DNA of 64,000 bases from Aedes albopictus. Lineage: Eukaryota > Arthropoda > Insecta > Diptera > Culicidae. Below are positions 22,378 through 34,812 of the stretch, one piece after another. Below the pieces are notes generated by a model. It worked only from the letters and a program-made list of their open reading frames with translations. It had not been told where the DNA came from and did no database searches. The first letter of the stretch is position 1, and each line of letters starts with the position of its first letter. The DNA lies in the NCBI RefSeq assembly GCF_035046485.1, contig NC_085136.1, forward strand, positions 155,566,870 through 155,630,869. Direction: 5' to 3'. A program made the position numbers and the translations under genes.

Positions 22378-23084
22378 AATCATTCGCCGATGTGATTTGA
22401 CCATTACTATAGGTCTTTCCTCTACTCCTCCGTGTATCAATTTGCGATGGTATGACATCAACAATAACCTGGTGAATTTGTGGAAGCCAGGTAGCAAAAT
22501 TTGGTGTTTGGTGGTGTACGATTCAGTCGATAGTTTCAGCCGGCCACCGACTCGAATTATGCCCGAGGAGTCCAGAAAAGAGTTTAACAGTTTGGCGCTG
22601 GAATTGTTGGCAATTGGTTTTCCTCATTTGAACAGAAGAATCTCTGCCTTGAAGCATTCGGCTTGAACAACCATTACCAAACGATCTCTGGCAGAATCGA
22701 GTTTGTTTGGATTGAGGGTGATAGTTGTTTGTTTTGCTTCTTTCCTTGTATGGTGAGCAAAGCGCAATCAATAAGCAGTTGTTCGTAGCAGTCGATCGAA
22801 CGATGACGAACGGGCAAATAAAGGGTTGAGTGGTGGCAGATTTTGGGTCAACAGTGTGGCTGTCTTGCGCTCATCCTCTACATCACAAGTGTTGTTTGCG
22901 GTATTGCAAGCTTCGGCCAGGTTTCCTCCCCCTCTCCCAACCATTCCGGTCTATGAATCCACTTACTGCTACTTAAAAACTGCGGGACGGCCATTCCACG
23001 GGAAACCAAATCGGCGGGGTTGTCAACTCCAGGTACATGATGCCACACCGAACTGTTCGTTATGGTGTGAATATCCGCTACTCC

Positions 23085-23270
23085 ATAGGTTCCCAAACTT
23101 TCAGGTTGCGCGACCCCCTTTTGCCACAGACGTAGTTTTCGCGACCTACCATAGAAAATCCCTCATTTGTTGTCTGTTACAGTAAAATATTTTACTGTCC
23201 CTCGCGACCCCCTGGATGAAAGCCGGCGACCCCCCTGGGGGGTCGCGACCCACAGTTTGGGAAACCATGC
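23085..23270. mobile_element. 186-bp hAT MITE in BEL RNase H
   Basis: The termini resemble TGGTTTCCCAAACTGTGGG on one side and AGGTTCCCAAACTTTCAGG on the other, with GGTCGCGACCC-type subterminal blocks. This is a widespread hAT MITE end type. GCTACTC plus C or G flanks both sides (23077-23084, 23271-23278), giving an 8-bp duplication with one change. It separates two parts of BEL RNase H. A related end appears at 58203. Confidence 0.85.
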
Positions 23271-25301
23271 GCTACTCGATTCGACACGAAGGTTTTCCAG
23301 GTCTGTGGTGGTGAACGAAGCCAGTGTAGTACCACCGTCGAATCGGTCCAGTAGATGATACGTACGGTTTCCATTTTCAGTGCTGCGCCAACTCTCGACG
23401 ACAATTGGGCTCCTAGTTGCGCGCCACATAATTCCAGTCTCGGTATGTTTCGCTTCTTCAAAGGTGCTACGCGTGATTTGGATGCGAGTAACATCACCAT
23501 CACTTCGCCATTGAGTTTCATAGTCCGAGCGTAGACACAGGTCCCATACCCTGACTCCGATGCATCGGTGAAGCAATGCAGCTGCACTTCCCCCACATCA
23601 AAGGCTAATCGGTGGATTCGGAACTCGGATGGTAGGGCCAAATCTTCCACAAAACGTTCCCAAATAGTTCGGATCTCCACAGGTACTTCGTCATTCCAAT
23701 AGATGGAGATTGTCCACAGTAGTTGCATCAAAATTTTGGCGCTTACAACTACGGGCGCGATTAGACCCAAGGGATCACAAAGCTGGGCAATAACGGACGA
23801 AATGTTACTTTTGATGATAGGTTTATCTACCGAAAAAGGGCCAACGTTGAAGCGAAATTGGTCCGTCGCGGGTTCCCAGGAAATTCCCAAAGCCTTTATC
23901 GCTTCGTCCGGATCAAATGTTGGGCTGGATGGGTTGGTGGGACTCCTTCTAAAACTTCGGGATGGATTTCTACCTGCCGGTACATTTTCTCGATATCGGC
24001 CAGCAGAACGACCTTGTGCCTACGGAGACGGATGACGATGTCCAGCAGTTCATCTTGGATGACCGGACCGACGAGGAGCGCATCGTTTAAAGAGAACCCC
24101 GAGTTTTAGCAGACGCATCGAAAACGCTCCGCACCTTGGTCGTAGAACTGGATTCCTTCTGAACTGCATGATGAGGAATGTAGCAAGCAATGGGTGGTTC
24201 TGGTTTACCATCAGGTACCTTCCGCATGGGTCCCAGTTCAATAAATTCAGCTATGAATGCATGGTACCTCTCCTTCAGGATGGGATTACTATCTAGCTTT
24301 CGTTCCAAACCTTCTAGTCGCCGCTTGGAGGTGAGAAACGGTTCACCGATGATAGTTTGGAAATTGTCCTTCTTGGGGTATTTGGCGACATATCTACCAT
24401 CCGCTTTCCTCGAAACTGTTTCCTTGTAGAAATTCTCACAACGTTGCTCGGTGGGTGAAGGATGGGATTTGTCTAATACCTCGAGTTTCCAGAATTTCTC
24501 GATATTCTGGTTCAGTGACTCTAGGGTGGACGTACAGCATACCAACACGCTAACGCCGCTCAGCACAAAAGTGCATAATTTACAGACTACACCAAAAATG
24601 TGTAACCCTTGCACATTCACAAAATCAGCTCCTGTGTCCGCAAAATCGTTAAATTCGCAAAAAATTTTGTACAGCAATCTAACTAGGTTTACTAGTGACC
24701 TTGAAAAAACAAAAAAATATCGACATTTCGCATCTTGACGAGTGTACGAGCTGTTTTTGAGAAATTATACACTAGCAGTTTTACTGTGAAGGCTTGAGGG
24801 ATTGACTTGTAGGAAACCTTTCCCGAAACAAACCAGCCAAATCTACTCTCGACGAGGGTTGGTGCTTGCGGACCTAGTTGCAACTGGCCGCCCAATAGGA
24901 TCGCATAAAAATGTTCCGCACAATGATGAGATCCACCTTGCGGGGCACATTGACCTCTGGATCAGCGAGAGTTATATGCTTGGGGATATTCCAGGTGATT
25001 ATTGGGATCATCACAGCAGGTAGATCGGAGGTTAATTTTTTGAGCACCAGGCAGTTGAGAGGGATGGAAAATTCTCCGCATCTCGATCGAACTTCGGTAT
25101 TCACCGAACAAACTGCTCGAATTTGGGACTCACCAACACCGAGGGTAGGTTGCTCAATACGATGCCGAACCAAACGAAGTTGCTGACAAAGTCGGTCGCT
25201 CATGAGGCTACATTGCGATCCGCTGTCCAACAAAGCTCGTGCCAAATGTTCGTTTCCATAACCGTCCACAACCTTGACGACGATGGTCGAGAGGAAAACG
25301 T

Positions 25302-26196
25302 TTACGTCACGGGGTTCAACGACCAAGCTACATCACCATTCGCAGTACTGGATTTAGCAGAGGATGGCCCCGATCGATTGGATTGGATGCTGGAGCTGGA
25401 ATTCCCCGCCCCTGGAGAATCAAAGCCTGCATGCAGAAGGGTGTGATGCTGCTTCTGACAATGCCGACAGAAGAAACTAGAGGAGCAGTTCCGTGCAAAA
25501 CGATTGCTCGTGATTGATTTGATTGATTTGTCTTTATTAAAGAGACTTTCAGCGACTTGATTGCTCCTGAAACAGTTGCTGCAAATACGTTTGGTGTTCA
25601 CCAAATTCAAACGGTCCTTCAACTGCATCTTCTCGAACACCGGACATTTTACCGAAGGATGACATTCGCTACATGCAAGGCAGCTGGGCTGTGCTTGCTC
25701 CATCGTAGAGAAGGAGTTGATCTTCGGAGGTGTAGACTGCTGCTTCGATTGCCTGACAGGGGGAGAGTGCTTTTCTTGAGGAGAAGAGTAGGATTGCTCA
25801 GCCGAAATGTATAACGATTCCATGGTACGAATCTTCCAAGTTAGGAATTGGATTAGGTTTTGATAGGTTGGATTTTCATTACCGGAAACAAATTCTTCCT
25901 ATTCTTTCAGAGTGCTGTCATCGATCCGAGCACACAGTAGCTGAACAAGAAGACTGCGCCGTCGGCTCACCCACCTGGTTGAGGATCTTTACATGCCGCT
26001 CGAAATCTTCTACCATGTTCCGAAGTGCGGACGGAAACTTGCCCGAGACCTTTGTATGGATCATCAACGACTGCAAGTGCTTCTTCTTTAGGAGATAAGG
26101 ATTGGAGTAGCGATCAAGCAGCGACCCCCATGTAATTGCATAATTGTTCGCAGTAATCGTTAGGGATTCGATCAGCTTTAATGCGTCAACACACTA
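25302..26196 (-). pseudogene. BEL gag, C-terminal two-thirds
   Basis: From 26196 downward the minus strand reads DALKLIESLTITANNYAITW then LLDRY and KKKHLQSL, the conserved BEL gag core (DUF1759 type). Stops and shifts follow. The distal part has CLACSECHPSVKCPVF and CSNCFRSN ... CSSSFFCRHCQKQHHTLLH, the two BEL zinc-knuckle blocks. A 19-codon in-frame insertion (25510-25566) splits the second knuckle. Upstream coding continues at 36024-36272, beyond the nested insertions. Confidence 0.85.
25510..25566 (-). mobile_element. LINE 3'-tail micro-insertion, in frame
   Basis: GATTGCTC is repeated at 25502-25509 and 25559-25566. The 49 bp between reads, on the minus strand, CTCTTTAATAAAGACAAAT followed by (CAAT)n-like sequence, the style of a LINE 3' end. 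With one copy of the duplication the insertion is 57 bp, so it adds 19 codons without shifting the gag frame. Confidence 0.75.
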
Positions 26197-26198
26197 AG

Positions 26199-26945
26199 GT
26201 GGCCCACACTTATATGAAAAACAAAAATTTCGAAAAATGCCAAGTCTTACCTCCTCAATCAGTTGTTTTGGACTCCCAGAAGCTACGTTCAAAATTTGAG
26301 CAAAATCGGTTGAGCCTAAGGGGCGCTCAAAACGCTTGAAGTTTGTATGGGGAAATTTGGCCAAATGTATGCAGAAATTTTATGTTTTCGAATTTTGCCG
26401 CTAGGTGTCGCTGTAAGCGTTCAATAACCAAACCCTTTGGTATTCTTGTAGGTGACTATATGCCAAAGAACTTTGTCGAAGACCGCAAAGTGATCCAACG
26501 TTTCTGAAAAAAGTTATACCCTAGCTAAAGTGAGGATAAACTTTATTGTTGTTTTTCCAATACATGTAAAGGAATAATATCAATAATGAAATCTCAATAC
26601 TTTGCCTCACTTTGCCTAGGGTATAACTTTTTTCACAGCCGTCGGATCACTTCGCGGTCTTTGACAAAGTTCTTTGGCATATAGTCACCTACAATAATGC
26701 CAAAGGGTATGAATATCGAACGCTTACAGCGCCACCTAGTGACAAAATTCGAAAACTTTAAATTTCTGCATACATTTGGCCAAGTTTTTCTATACAATTT
26801 CAAGCGTTTTGAGCGCCCCCTTAGACTCAACTGATTCTGCTCAAATTTTGAACGAAGCTTCTGGGAGTCCAAAACAACTGATTGAGGAGGTAAGACTTGG
26901 CAATTTTCGAAATTTTTGTTTTTCATATAAGTGTGGGCCACCCTT
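26199..26945. mobile_element. Long foldback element (~747 bp)
   Basis: The left arm (AGGTGGCCCACACTTATATG and on) and the right arm (ending CATATAAGTGTGGGCCACCC) pair over about 320 nt with modest divergence. They include matching AACAACTGATTGAGGAGGTA blocks and a pair of CAAAGGGTAT/ATACCCTTTG-type sites, leaving a short centre near 26520-26600. It abuts the break in BEL gag at 26196. No clear target duplication and no coding frame. Confidence 0.8.
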
Positions 26946-26946
26946 T

Positions 26947-27010
26947 TTTTTCCTCCCCTGTTGGGGAAATAAAGCCACTGCGTCCAATAGGCTGAACTTT
27001 TGTGGCATGT
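26947..27010 (-). mobile_element. LINE/SINE 3'-tip, inverted copy of 20726-20792
   Basis: It reads T8, CCTCCCCTGTTGGGGAAATA, then GTCCAATAGGCTGAACTTTT, the complement of the retroposon in the BEL 3' LTR. The poly(T) marks a minus-strand poly(A) tail. It lies right at the edge of the foldback element. Confidence 0.7.
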
Positions 27011-29410
27011 CCCGTTTTGATATTCGCATCTAGCCAGCTAATTACCATGTGTCAAGTAATCAGCTACTGCCACGACGCCACCCTAGTCACCACGCAAAGC
27101 CGACTGTTTGAACCAAGGGGCTTGCAACTCTAAACTCTACATAGTTTCGCAAAATACTAAAGAATACTAGCCGAATACTAAGCAGATACTGGAGGAAAAT
27201 CAATCAAAGAGCCCTGGTTTTCAGCAACCTTGTTTTGGTTTTGAACCTGATGACAAGTAAAGCAATTCACAGATGGCACGTAATGAAAAAGGAAAAAGTG
27301 CTGAGGTTCCTGAATTTTGACTAACTGTGGCGGTTTGATTACGTCCAGGATTTCCTCGGCGATTGATCTCTCCGAGGAACATCATCCTCTGCTGGGAGCA
27401 AGACTTTGGCCAGAACATGAGCACTAGTGTGGTTCAGAAAATCGTTTTCGCTCCACACCGCTTATTCGATTTGTAGCAAAGATGGTTAGAAGGAAAAAGA
27501 TGACCGACACTTATTTTCCCCATACATTCCTCCGGAGACACACTATGCATGCTACACTACCGCCATCTGTTGAGTGAGAAGCGCAAAAACCATCCTTTAT
27601 GGCTAGATTCAAGTTAGAGTGTACCATTTTGACGCAATTAAAACACGCTAAAACCGCGTAGCACAAAATTGTGTCGAATAAATCTAATTCAACTTTTTTT
27701 GTACATATTTTGCTTATAAAATGTTGTTTAAAAGTACCGAAATTATACGGCACGATTCAGTAATTTGAATAATATGTAATTTTCCATGATTTTCGAATCT
27801 ACATTGGAATCATTACATGTATGGTTGCATCAGGTTGCATCTGATTTAATTCCAAGATATTTTGAAGAGAATCCAGTCACGAAGATAAACTACAGCGTCA
27901 GACATCCGAAAGCTTCGACAAAGCTCTCCAAAATTGAATCAAATTATTTTTTTTTTCAGCATAATGCACAAATTTTCATGTTAATATGCATAGATAATTT
28001 TCGAATTTCATTTATTTTGAGAGGCCTTGCCCCCCCTCCATCAACTACGTCACAAGTTGGCGCGTTTGTATGCAATTCTTATGTAATGTAACATCTAGAG
28101 ATCTACACAAAAAGTGATCACATTATTTATGAATTGAAATTGAATTATTTGTGCAAACATATTCGCGTTGTCGAACATTGAAACATCCAAATCAAGCTAA
28201 ACATTGGTTCACCCATCACTGAATCGATTAATTGAATGAAAAATAATAACCTTGCGCGTGACTGTGTGAAATGTGTGATAAAAGTGTAGCGTGAATTTGC
28301 CTGTGCGTTTGTTTTGAGATTTTTCCAAAAAAATATTAAGAGTGTATTAGTTGAACGTTGGCTCACCAGAGCGGCGCTATTCGTGTCGCCTGTTAGGAGC
28401 GGGAGTCGTTCATCTTTTTCCTTCTAACCATCTTTGTTTGTAGCCAAATTATGAGTCTCCTCCCAAAATTTGAGCCGATTTGGTTGAAAACTGAGACTGC
28501 ACAAGCCCTTCAAAGTTTGTATGGGATTTAGTATGGGAAAACGGTGATTTATATTCACATGCTTCTAATTTTTGTCCACTTACATTTAGAGTAAAACTGG
28601 TTCAGGACCTTCTAGCCTATTGTTATAGCTATCAATTATGGAAGAAAGTTTTTCATTAAAGTCGTCAGAAAATTAGTTATTAATTTTCAATCATAATGCA
28701 AAACTTTGAACATGATCATGAAACTTTATTCCTGGCACCACTTCCACAGGCATTTTGGTCATAGTAGCCAAAAAATGCCTGCAATGCATTTCTGAATGCA
28801 ATTTTGCTGTTGTTGATAAATGTCAGAAACCGAACCATGAGCCGCGATACAATAGAGCGACAGCAGCGATCTGCGTGTGATTTTTTTTATTGGGCCGATG
28901 CGGGACGATCTGCCAAACAAAGCTCCCACGAAACGAGATATTCTTCGACACGTGATAAGCTTTTCGTAAGGAGGTAAATCTGTCTCGGAAAGCATTACTG
29001 ACGCGACAAGGATGCTTGAAAACCATAATAATAATAGTAATATTTGAATGACCCCTAACATAGAAAGCGTAGACATCAACAACCATGCGTCTCCCTCCAT
29101 GTGTGCCTCAATGTCGTTGGAAACACTTGGCTGGTAATAAAATCACCAGAAAACCTTAATTACAAGCACAAAAAACCGGAAGTTGCCAATTTTCATTGGG
29201 AAATCAAAAGATATTTCGTGGGTTTGGTGGCCTAGCTTTTAGAAGAATGTTCGATGCAAACATATCTGGACACCATTCACCTATAGTAATAATCAAGTCC
29301 CATTCAGGAATAATTTTATCAGTTGGGCCATTTTACCCCATCTTGGCATTTTCGGCTTTGTTCCCCTAATTGATTGTTAGTACCAATGCTTGTGACAAAA
29401 TGGGTAAACT
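27011..29410. other. Unassigned insertion material within BEL gag
   Basis: No coding domain recognised in 2.4 kb. A ~38-bp inverted pair (AAAGATGGTTAGAAGGAAAA at 27479-27498 and its complement near 28405-28424) may mark the ends of a ~1-kb element. Positions 29322-29374 carry the block shared with 22325-22377. A 113-codon minus frame at 28759-29100 has hydrophobic stretches but no family motif. Confidence 0.35.
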
Positions 29411-29687
29411 CTCTCTCTTCTTGGCATAACGTCCTCATTGGGACAAAGCCTGCTTCTCAGCTTAGTGTTCTATGAGCACTTCCACAGTTATTAACTGAGA
29501 GCTTCCTCTGCCAATGACCATTTTGCATGCGTATATCGTGTGGCAGGCACGAAGATACTCTATGCCCAAGGAAGTCAAGGAAATTTCCTTTACGAAAAGA
29601 TCCTGGACCGACCGGGAATCGAACCCGTCACCCTCAGCATGGTCATGCTGAATACCCGTGCGTTTACCGCCTCGGCTATATGGGCCT
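29411..29687 (-). mobile_element. Feilai-type SINE, full head, minus strand
   Basis: Near-identical to 5424-5703, with the same tRNA-like head (CATATAGCCGAGGCGGTAAA, box B GGTTCGATTCCCGG) and body, ending in a short CTCTCTCTTC tail complement. The similarity to the copy 24 kb away suggests fairly recent amplification of this subfamily. Confidence 0.85.
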
Positions 29688-30094
29688 CTAAAATGGGTAA
29701 ACGTTTGTAGTAAAACTAGCGACGCAGCGATACCTACCGCAATAAACTTATACAGTAACGGGTTTGAGAACTTACATGCGTACATGTTGGAGATTTGTGT
29801 TTTCTTGGATGATTGAGATGGACTCACGGATCTAATGCATTATCAATCGAATTGTAATGAGCCAATGATAAAGTGGAGAGAGGCAATGAAATCATGCTGG
29901 TCGTCCCAGATCATTTCCACAAGAACCATCCAGACACACATTGTAGCTCAGAGCTTAGTCAGAGAAACAGTTGATAGAACATTTCATTCTTTAAGTCTTT
30001 ATTATATTAAACAAACAAATTCACTCAATTATTTTCCTTCTTGTGTATACGAGAAAAATATCACATTGCATTCATCCTCATCCTTGAAAGTTTT
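29688..30094. other. Unassigned DNA
   Basis: No motif recognised. It lies between the SINE and the 3' end of the RTE-like LINE, which ends with a GTAAGG-repeat-like tail near 30095-30112. Confidence 0.35.
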
Positions 30095-30114
30095 CCCTTA
30101 CTTTACCTTACCGG

Positions 30115-33100
30115 TCAGGCTAAGGCCGGGGTGGCCTCTGCTGTACATAGTAGCCGCCTCCATTCCACTCGGTCCATGGCTGTTTGTCTCCAGTTCCGCA
30201 CTCTGCGTAGGGTCCGCAGATCGTCCTCCACTTGGTCGACCCACCTAGCTCGCTGCGCTCCACGTCTTCTTGTACCGGTCGGATGACTCTCGAGAACCAT
30301 TTTAGTCGGGTTGCTATCCGACATCCTGATGACGTGACCCGCCCACCGTAGCCTCCCGATTTTCGCGGTATGGACGATGGTTGGTTCTCTTAGCAGCTGA
30401 TGCAGCTCGTGGTTCATTCGCCTTCTCCAAGTCCCGTCTTCCATCTGCACTCCGCCGTAGATGGTACGCAACACCTTCCGTTCGAAAACTCCAAGGGCGC
30501 GTTGGTCCTCTGCACGTAGAGTCCATGTTTCGTGCCCATAGAGGACGACCGGTCTAATCAGCGTTTTGTAGATGGTTAACTTCGTGTTACGGCGAACTTT
30601 GTTCGATCGTAGAGTTCTGCGGAGTCCAAAGTAAGCACGATTTCCTGCCACAATGCGCCTCTGAATTTCTCTGCTGGTGTCGTTGTCGGCGGTCACCAGT
30701 GAGCCCAAGTACACGAATTCTTCAACCGCCTCGATTTCATCACCGTCGATATGAATTCGGGGTGGCGGGCGCGGTGATTCCTCCCTGGAGCCCTTTGCCA
30801 TCATGTACTTTGTCTTCGACACATTAATGACTAATCCGATTCGCCTGGCTTCACTCTTTAGTCGGATGTACGTTTCCGCCATCGTCTTAAATTTACGAGC
30901 AATAATATCAATATCATCGGCGAAACCAAGCAGCTGAACGGACTTCGTGAAAATCGTCCCACTCGTGTTTATCCCCGCTCTTCTTATTACACCTTCCAAA
31001 GCAATGTTGAACAGCAAGCACGAAAGACCATCACCTTGCCGTAACCCTCTGCGAGATTCGAAGGGACTCGAGAGTGCCCCTGATACTCGAACTACGCACA
31101 TCACTCGATCCATCGTCGCCTTGATCAACCGTATCAGTTTATCCGGGAATCCGTATTCGTGCATAATCTGCCATAGCTGTTCTCGATCGATTGTATCATA
31201 CGCCGATTTGAAATCGATGAACAAGTGATGTGTGGGCACGTTGTATTCGCGGCATTTCTGCAACACCTGGCGGATGGCGAACATCTGGTCCGTTGTAGCG
31301 CGTTCACCCATAAATCCAGCCTGATATTGCCCCACGAAATCTCTTGCAATCGGTGATAGACGGCGGCATAAAATTTGAGAGAGTATCTTGTAGGCAGCGC
31401 TCAGTAGTGTGATCGCGCGGTAGTTCCCGCAATCCAACTTGTCGCCCTTTTTGTAGATGGGACACACGATACCTTCCATCCATTCCTCCGGTAATACTTC
31501 CTCCTCCCAAATCTTGGTAATGACCCAGTGTAGTGCTCTCACCAGTGCTTCTCCACCGTATTTTAGAAGCTCGCTTGGTAGTTGATCTGCTCCAGCGGCC
31601 TTGTTGTTTTTCAACCGGGCAACCTCCTCCTCAATCTCTTGAAGGTCAGGGGCCGGAAGTCTTTCGTCCTGTGCACATACTCCTAGATCTGTTACCACGC
31701 CACCTTCGGTACTTGCAACGTCGCCATTGAGGTGCTCATCGTAATGCTGCCGCCACCTCTCGACCACCTCACGCTCGCTCGTGAGAATATTTCCGTGATT
31801 ATCTCGGCACATGTCGGCTTGTGGCACAAAGCCTCTGCGCGAGCGGTTCAGCTTCTCGTAGAACTTTCGTGTGTCCTTAGCGCGGTACAGCTCTTCCATC
31901 GCTTCGCGATCTCGTTCTTACTGCTGGCGCTTCTTCATCCGGAAGACTGAGTTCTGCCTGTTCCGCGCCTGTTTGTGACGTGCCTCATTCGCTCTCGTAC
32001 GGTGTTGCAGCATTCTCGCCCATGCTGCATTCTTCTCGTTTTTCAACTGTTCACATTCGCCGTCGTACCAGTCGTTTTTGTGATTCGGAGTCGCGAAGCC
32101 TAGTGCTGTAGCCGAGGTACTACCTATGGCGGATCGGATGTCCCTCCAGCCATCTTCAAGTGTAGCTGCGCCAAGCTGCTCTTCCGTTGGTAGGGCCACT
32201 GCTAACTGCTGCGCGTAATCTTAAGCCACTTCTACGTTACGAAGTTGCTCGATGTTGAGCCGCGGCGTTCGACTTCGACGCGTGGTGATAACTGTCGAAA
32301 GTTTTGAGCGCATGCATACAGCGACTAAGTAGTGATCCGAATCTATATTCGCACTGCGGTATGTGCGGACGTTGGTTATATCCGAGAAGAATTTACCGTC
32401 GATTAGAACGTGGTCGATTTGGTTTTCTGTTTGTTGGTCGGGTGATCTCCAGGTGGCTTTGTGGATATCTTTGCGGGGGAAGAAGCTGCTTCGGACTACC
32501 ATACCACGGGAGGCTGCAAAGTTTACGCATCGCTGGCCGTTATCATTCGATACGGCGTGCAGGCTGTTGCTCCCGATTACCGGTCTGTACATTTCCTCCC
32601 TTCCTACCTGCGCGTTCATGCCGCCGACAACGATTTTCACGTCACGCGGCGAGCAACCATCGTATGTTCGCTCTTACTGCGCGTAGAACGCTTCTTTCTC
32701 GTCATCGGGTCTCCCTTCGTGTGGGCAGTGGACGTTAATGATACTGTAGTTGAAGAAACGGCCCTTAATTCTCAACATGCACATCCTTGCGTTGATCGGC
32801 TGCCACCCGATCACACGTTGTCGCATCTTGCCCAACACTATAAATCCTGTTCCCAGTTCATTGGTGGTGCCACAGCTTTGGTAGAAGGTAGCCGCTCGAT
32901 GCCCGCTTTTCCAAACTTTCTGTCCAGTCCAACAAAGTTCCTGCAACGCCACGATGTCGAAGTTGCGAGGATGTAGTTCGTCGTAGATTATCCTGTCACA
33001 TCCTGCGAAACCTAGTGACTTGCAATTCCATGTTCCAAGTTTCCAATCGTAGTCCTTATTTCGTCGCGTGGGTCTTTGCCGATTGTATCGAGTCGTATTT

Positions 33101-33236
33101 TCTCCTATGTTATTCGCAATGGGGATTTTTACGGGTGGCTTATTGGGCCTACGCCAACACTCCTGTCTCGCCGGAGGGCCATCGTGCCAGTTCTGTTTAA
33201 CGTCCCAACCAACACTGGGACGACCACGCTGATGGG
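30115..33236 (-). pseudogene. RTE-like LINE ORF2, one frame with three TAA stops
   Basis: One minus-strand frame runs about 1040 codons, from past 33230 to the terminal stop at 30115, broken only by TAA at 32674, 32221 and 31918. Endonuclease (APE type): TWNCKSLGFAG, DIVALQELCWTG, NVHCPH, VGGMNAQVGRE (usual GDFNAQVG), ENQIDHVLIDG, SDHYLVAV. RT: KAAGADQLPSELLKYGG, DFKSAYDTIDREQLW, RRGLRQGDGLS, FADDIDIIAR. The C-terminal part has LIRPVVLYGHETW and EDQRALGVFERKVLRTIYGG. No RNase H is seen, in keeping with the RTE clade, which I prefer with moderate confidence. Inserted within the BEL gag interruption. Confidence 0.85.
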
Positions 33237-33540
33237 GCTACCACCTTGGATCTAGCTGGGCGTGGTGCAGCGTTTCTTACTCAGCCGCTGGATGCCAGAA
33301 CAGACGCTGTTTGAGCCGCACCTTCTTGGTGAACAGACACTCGGATCGTACCTCCTCAATCTAGCTGAAGTCAGAAGGACAACAGTGCCCAGGCTGCACT
33401 ACCAGCTAAGCACACAACTCTTAGCTGGCGGTCTTTGTCATCGCTTGACCCGTGGAAGCATGAGGTAGGAACTTGTGAGGACCAGAGCTATATTGGACGC
33501 TCTCCTTATCGACTCACCGTTTTGCAGCCCATGTTTTCCC
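33237..33540 (-). mobile_element. Probable 5' region of the RTE-like LINE
   Basis: GC-rich sequence continuous with the ORF2 frame but closed by a stop near 33239. I see no second open frame and no clear 5' border; composition drops to AT-rich near 33540. Confidence 0.45.
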
Positions 33541-33729
33541 ATGTATGCCAAATATCTTCAGAGTTTAGCTACGTCTTCAAATTGGTATTGAAACAGGCCG
33601 ATGAACTGAATTACAAACTTGTTAGCTGTAATTATAGTTGTTGATTAAATAAATCTAATGGATTTATACATGGTTTTACCTATTGAGTCACTACTTTTCG
33701 ATGCCGTGAAAACACAATTATTCTGCAAC

Positions 33730-34200
33730 TTGTAACGAATAGTACATTGGAACCTTACAAATGCACATTTTATTTTCCGTATCGGGCCCCACGTCTGGGA
33801 ACCTTAATACGCAAAATAAAATGGAACATTACAAATGCACAAAACACAAACATGCAACACATAACATAAATTGTGCCCAGTTATCCAAATAGATAACTAA
33901 GTCCAATGCCAGGATGACGAGGTTTCATAATTATTCTTGGTCCATCAGTCATCCTAGAATTGTATTTTGTTTGGCAGTTCTCCTTTTAGTTCGCAGCATC
34001 TGTTGCTGCATTCATAGCTTGTTTTAGTCTAGGAATTTTTAATCCTAAGGGGGCATCCTGATTTGAGCAACAACACAAGACCGTCTACAATTTGATGTCC
34101 GTGTTAGGGGATGGCTTGTGTGTTTTGTACTGGATCACTCCTAAAATGTTTGGAGCACTACAAATGCACATTCAAATTCAGGGACAGATGTACACACCTT
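33730..34200 (-). repeat. LTR-like direct repeat, copy 1
   Basis: It shares AACGAATAGTACATTGGAAC, CCGTATCGGGCCCCACGT, GAGCAACAACACAAGACCGT and a CTACAAATGCAC end with 34813-35380, in the same orientation. No coding sequence lies between the copies, so this may be tandem solo LTRs or part of a larger LTR. Confidence 0.6.
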
Positions 34201-34812
34201 AGTATAAAATGGAAAATCAACTGACAAAATGTTCACAACTATTTACAAACGTAACACACTCCATGCAACAATCGAAGAATTTTCCAAGAATTGCATTGTC
34301 CAATTCATGGAAAATTCTTAAAACTACTTTACATACGTCACAATTAATTTACAAACGTAACACAACACCAGCAACAGCGGAAGAATTTTTCAAGAATCGA
34401 AATCGCGATTCTTGAAAAATTCTAAGACACTCCTATTTACCATCCTTCCAAGTGGTCGGTTGATGGCAGCGATGATCATTATATTTGGTGTCACCAGACT
34501 AACTAAATTACGTAAGCCAAACGCTTACCAGATAACTCCGCGAGTTAAATTGCCACCAGGCTAACTTAAAACTAATTGCCACCAGGCTAACTTAAAACTA
34601 ATAACGCCAGCGAATCCTGGCAAAGGGTATGATCTAACGCCATTAACCAACAGCCAAAGAACTGCCATCAACCAAGCACTTACCCTTTATCCATCTTTAC
34701 TGTTGCGGACACTCATATCTGATCTACTCTAAGTTTACGTAACCTAAACCAGATGGATCAACAAAGAAACAATAAACTATAACATGAACGTGGGTTTTTT
34801 AGTTGGGCGCCA

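Larger units (their letters stand above)
21194..25326 (-). pseudogene. BEL pol, decayed (protease, RT, RNase H, integrase)
   Basis: Protease: ALLDSGSQCSLMSD near 25220. RT N-terminal part: PPIACYIPHHAV then VRSVFDASAKT near 24110-24200, and LLADIEKMYRQVEIHPE near 23970-24010. The frame then jumps to IKALGISWEP (about 23870), so the palm segment with YxDD is deleted. RNase H: FTDASESGYG and IYWTDSTVVLHWL. A hAT MITE interrupts this domain at 23085-23270; VWHHVPGVDNPADLVSRG continues beyond it. Integrase (393-codon frame, 21194-22375): DYCGP, YSDNATNF and LWEAGVK supply D, D and E. Frameshifts separate the domains. It cannot encode an active enzyme. Confidence 0.9.

Noticed and set aside
21228..24109. 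Many plus-strand open frames of 80-120 codons
   Set aside because: They lie opposite BEL pol domains that have clear RT, RNase H and integrase motifs on the minus strand; they are shadows.
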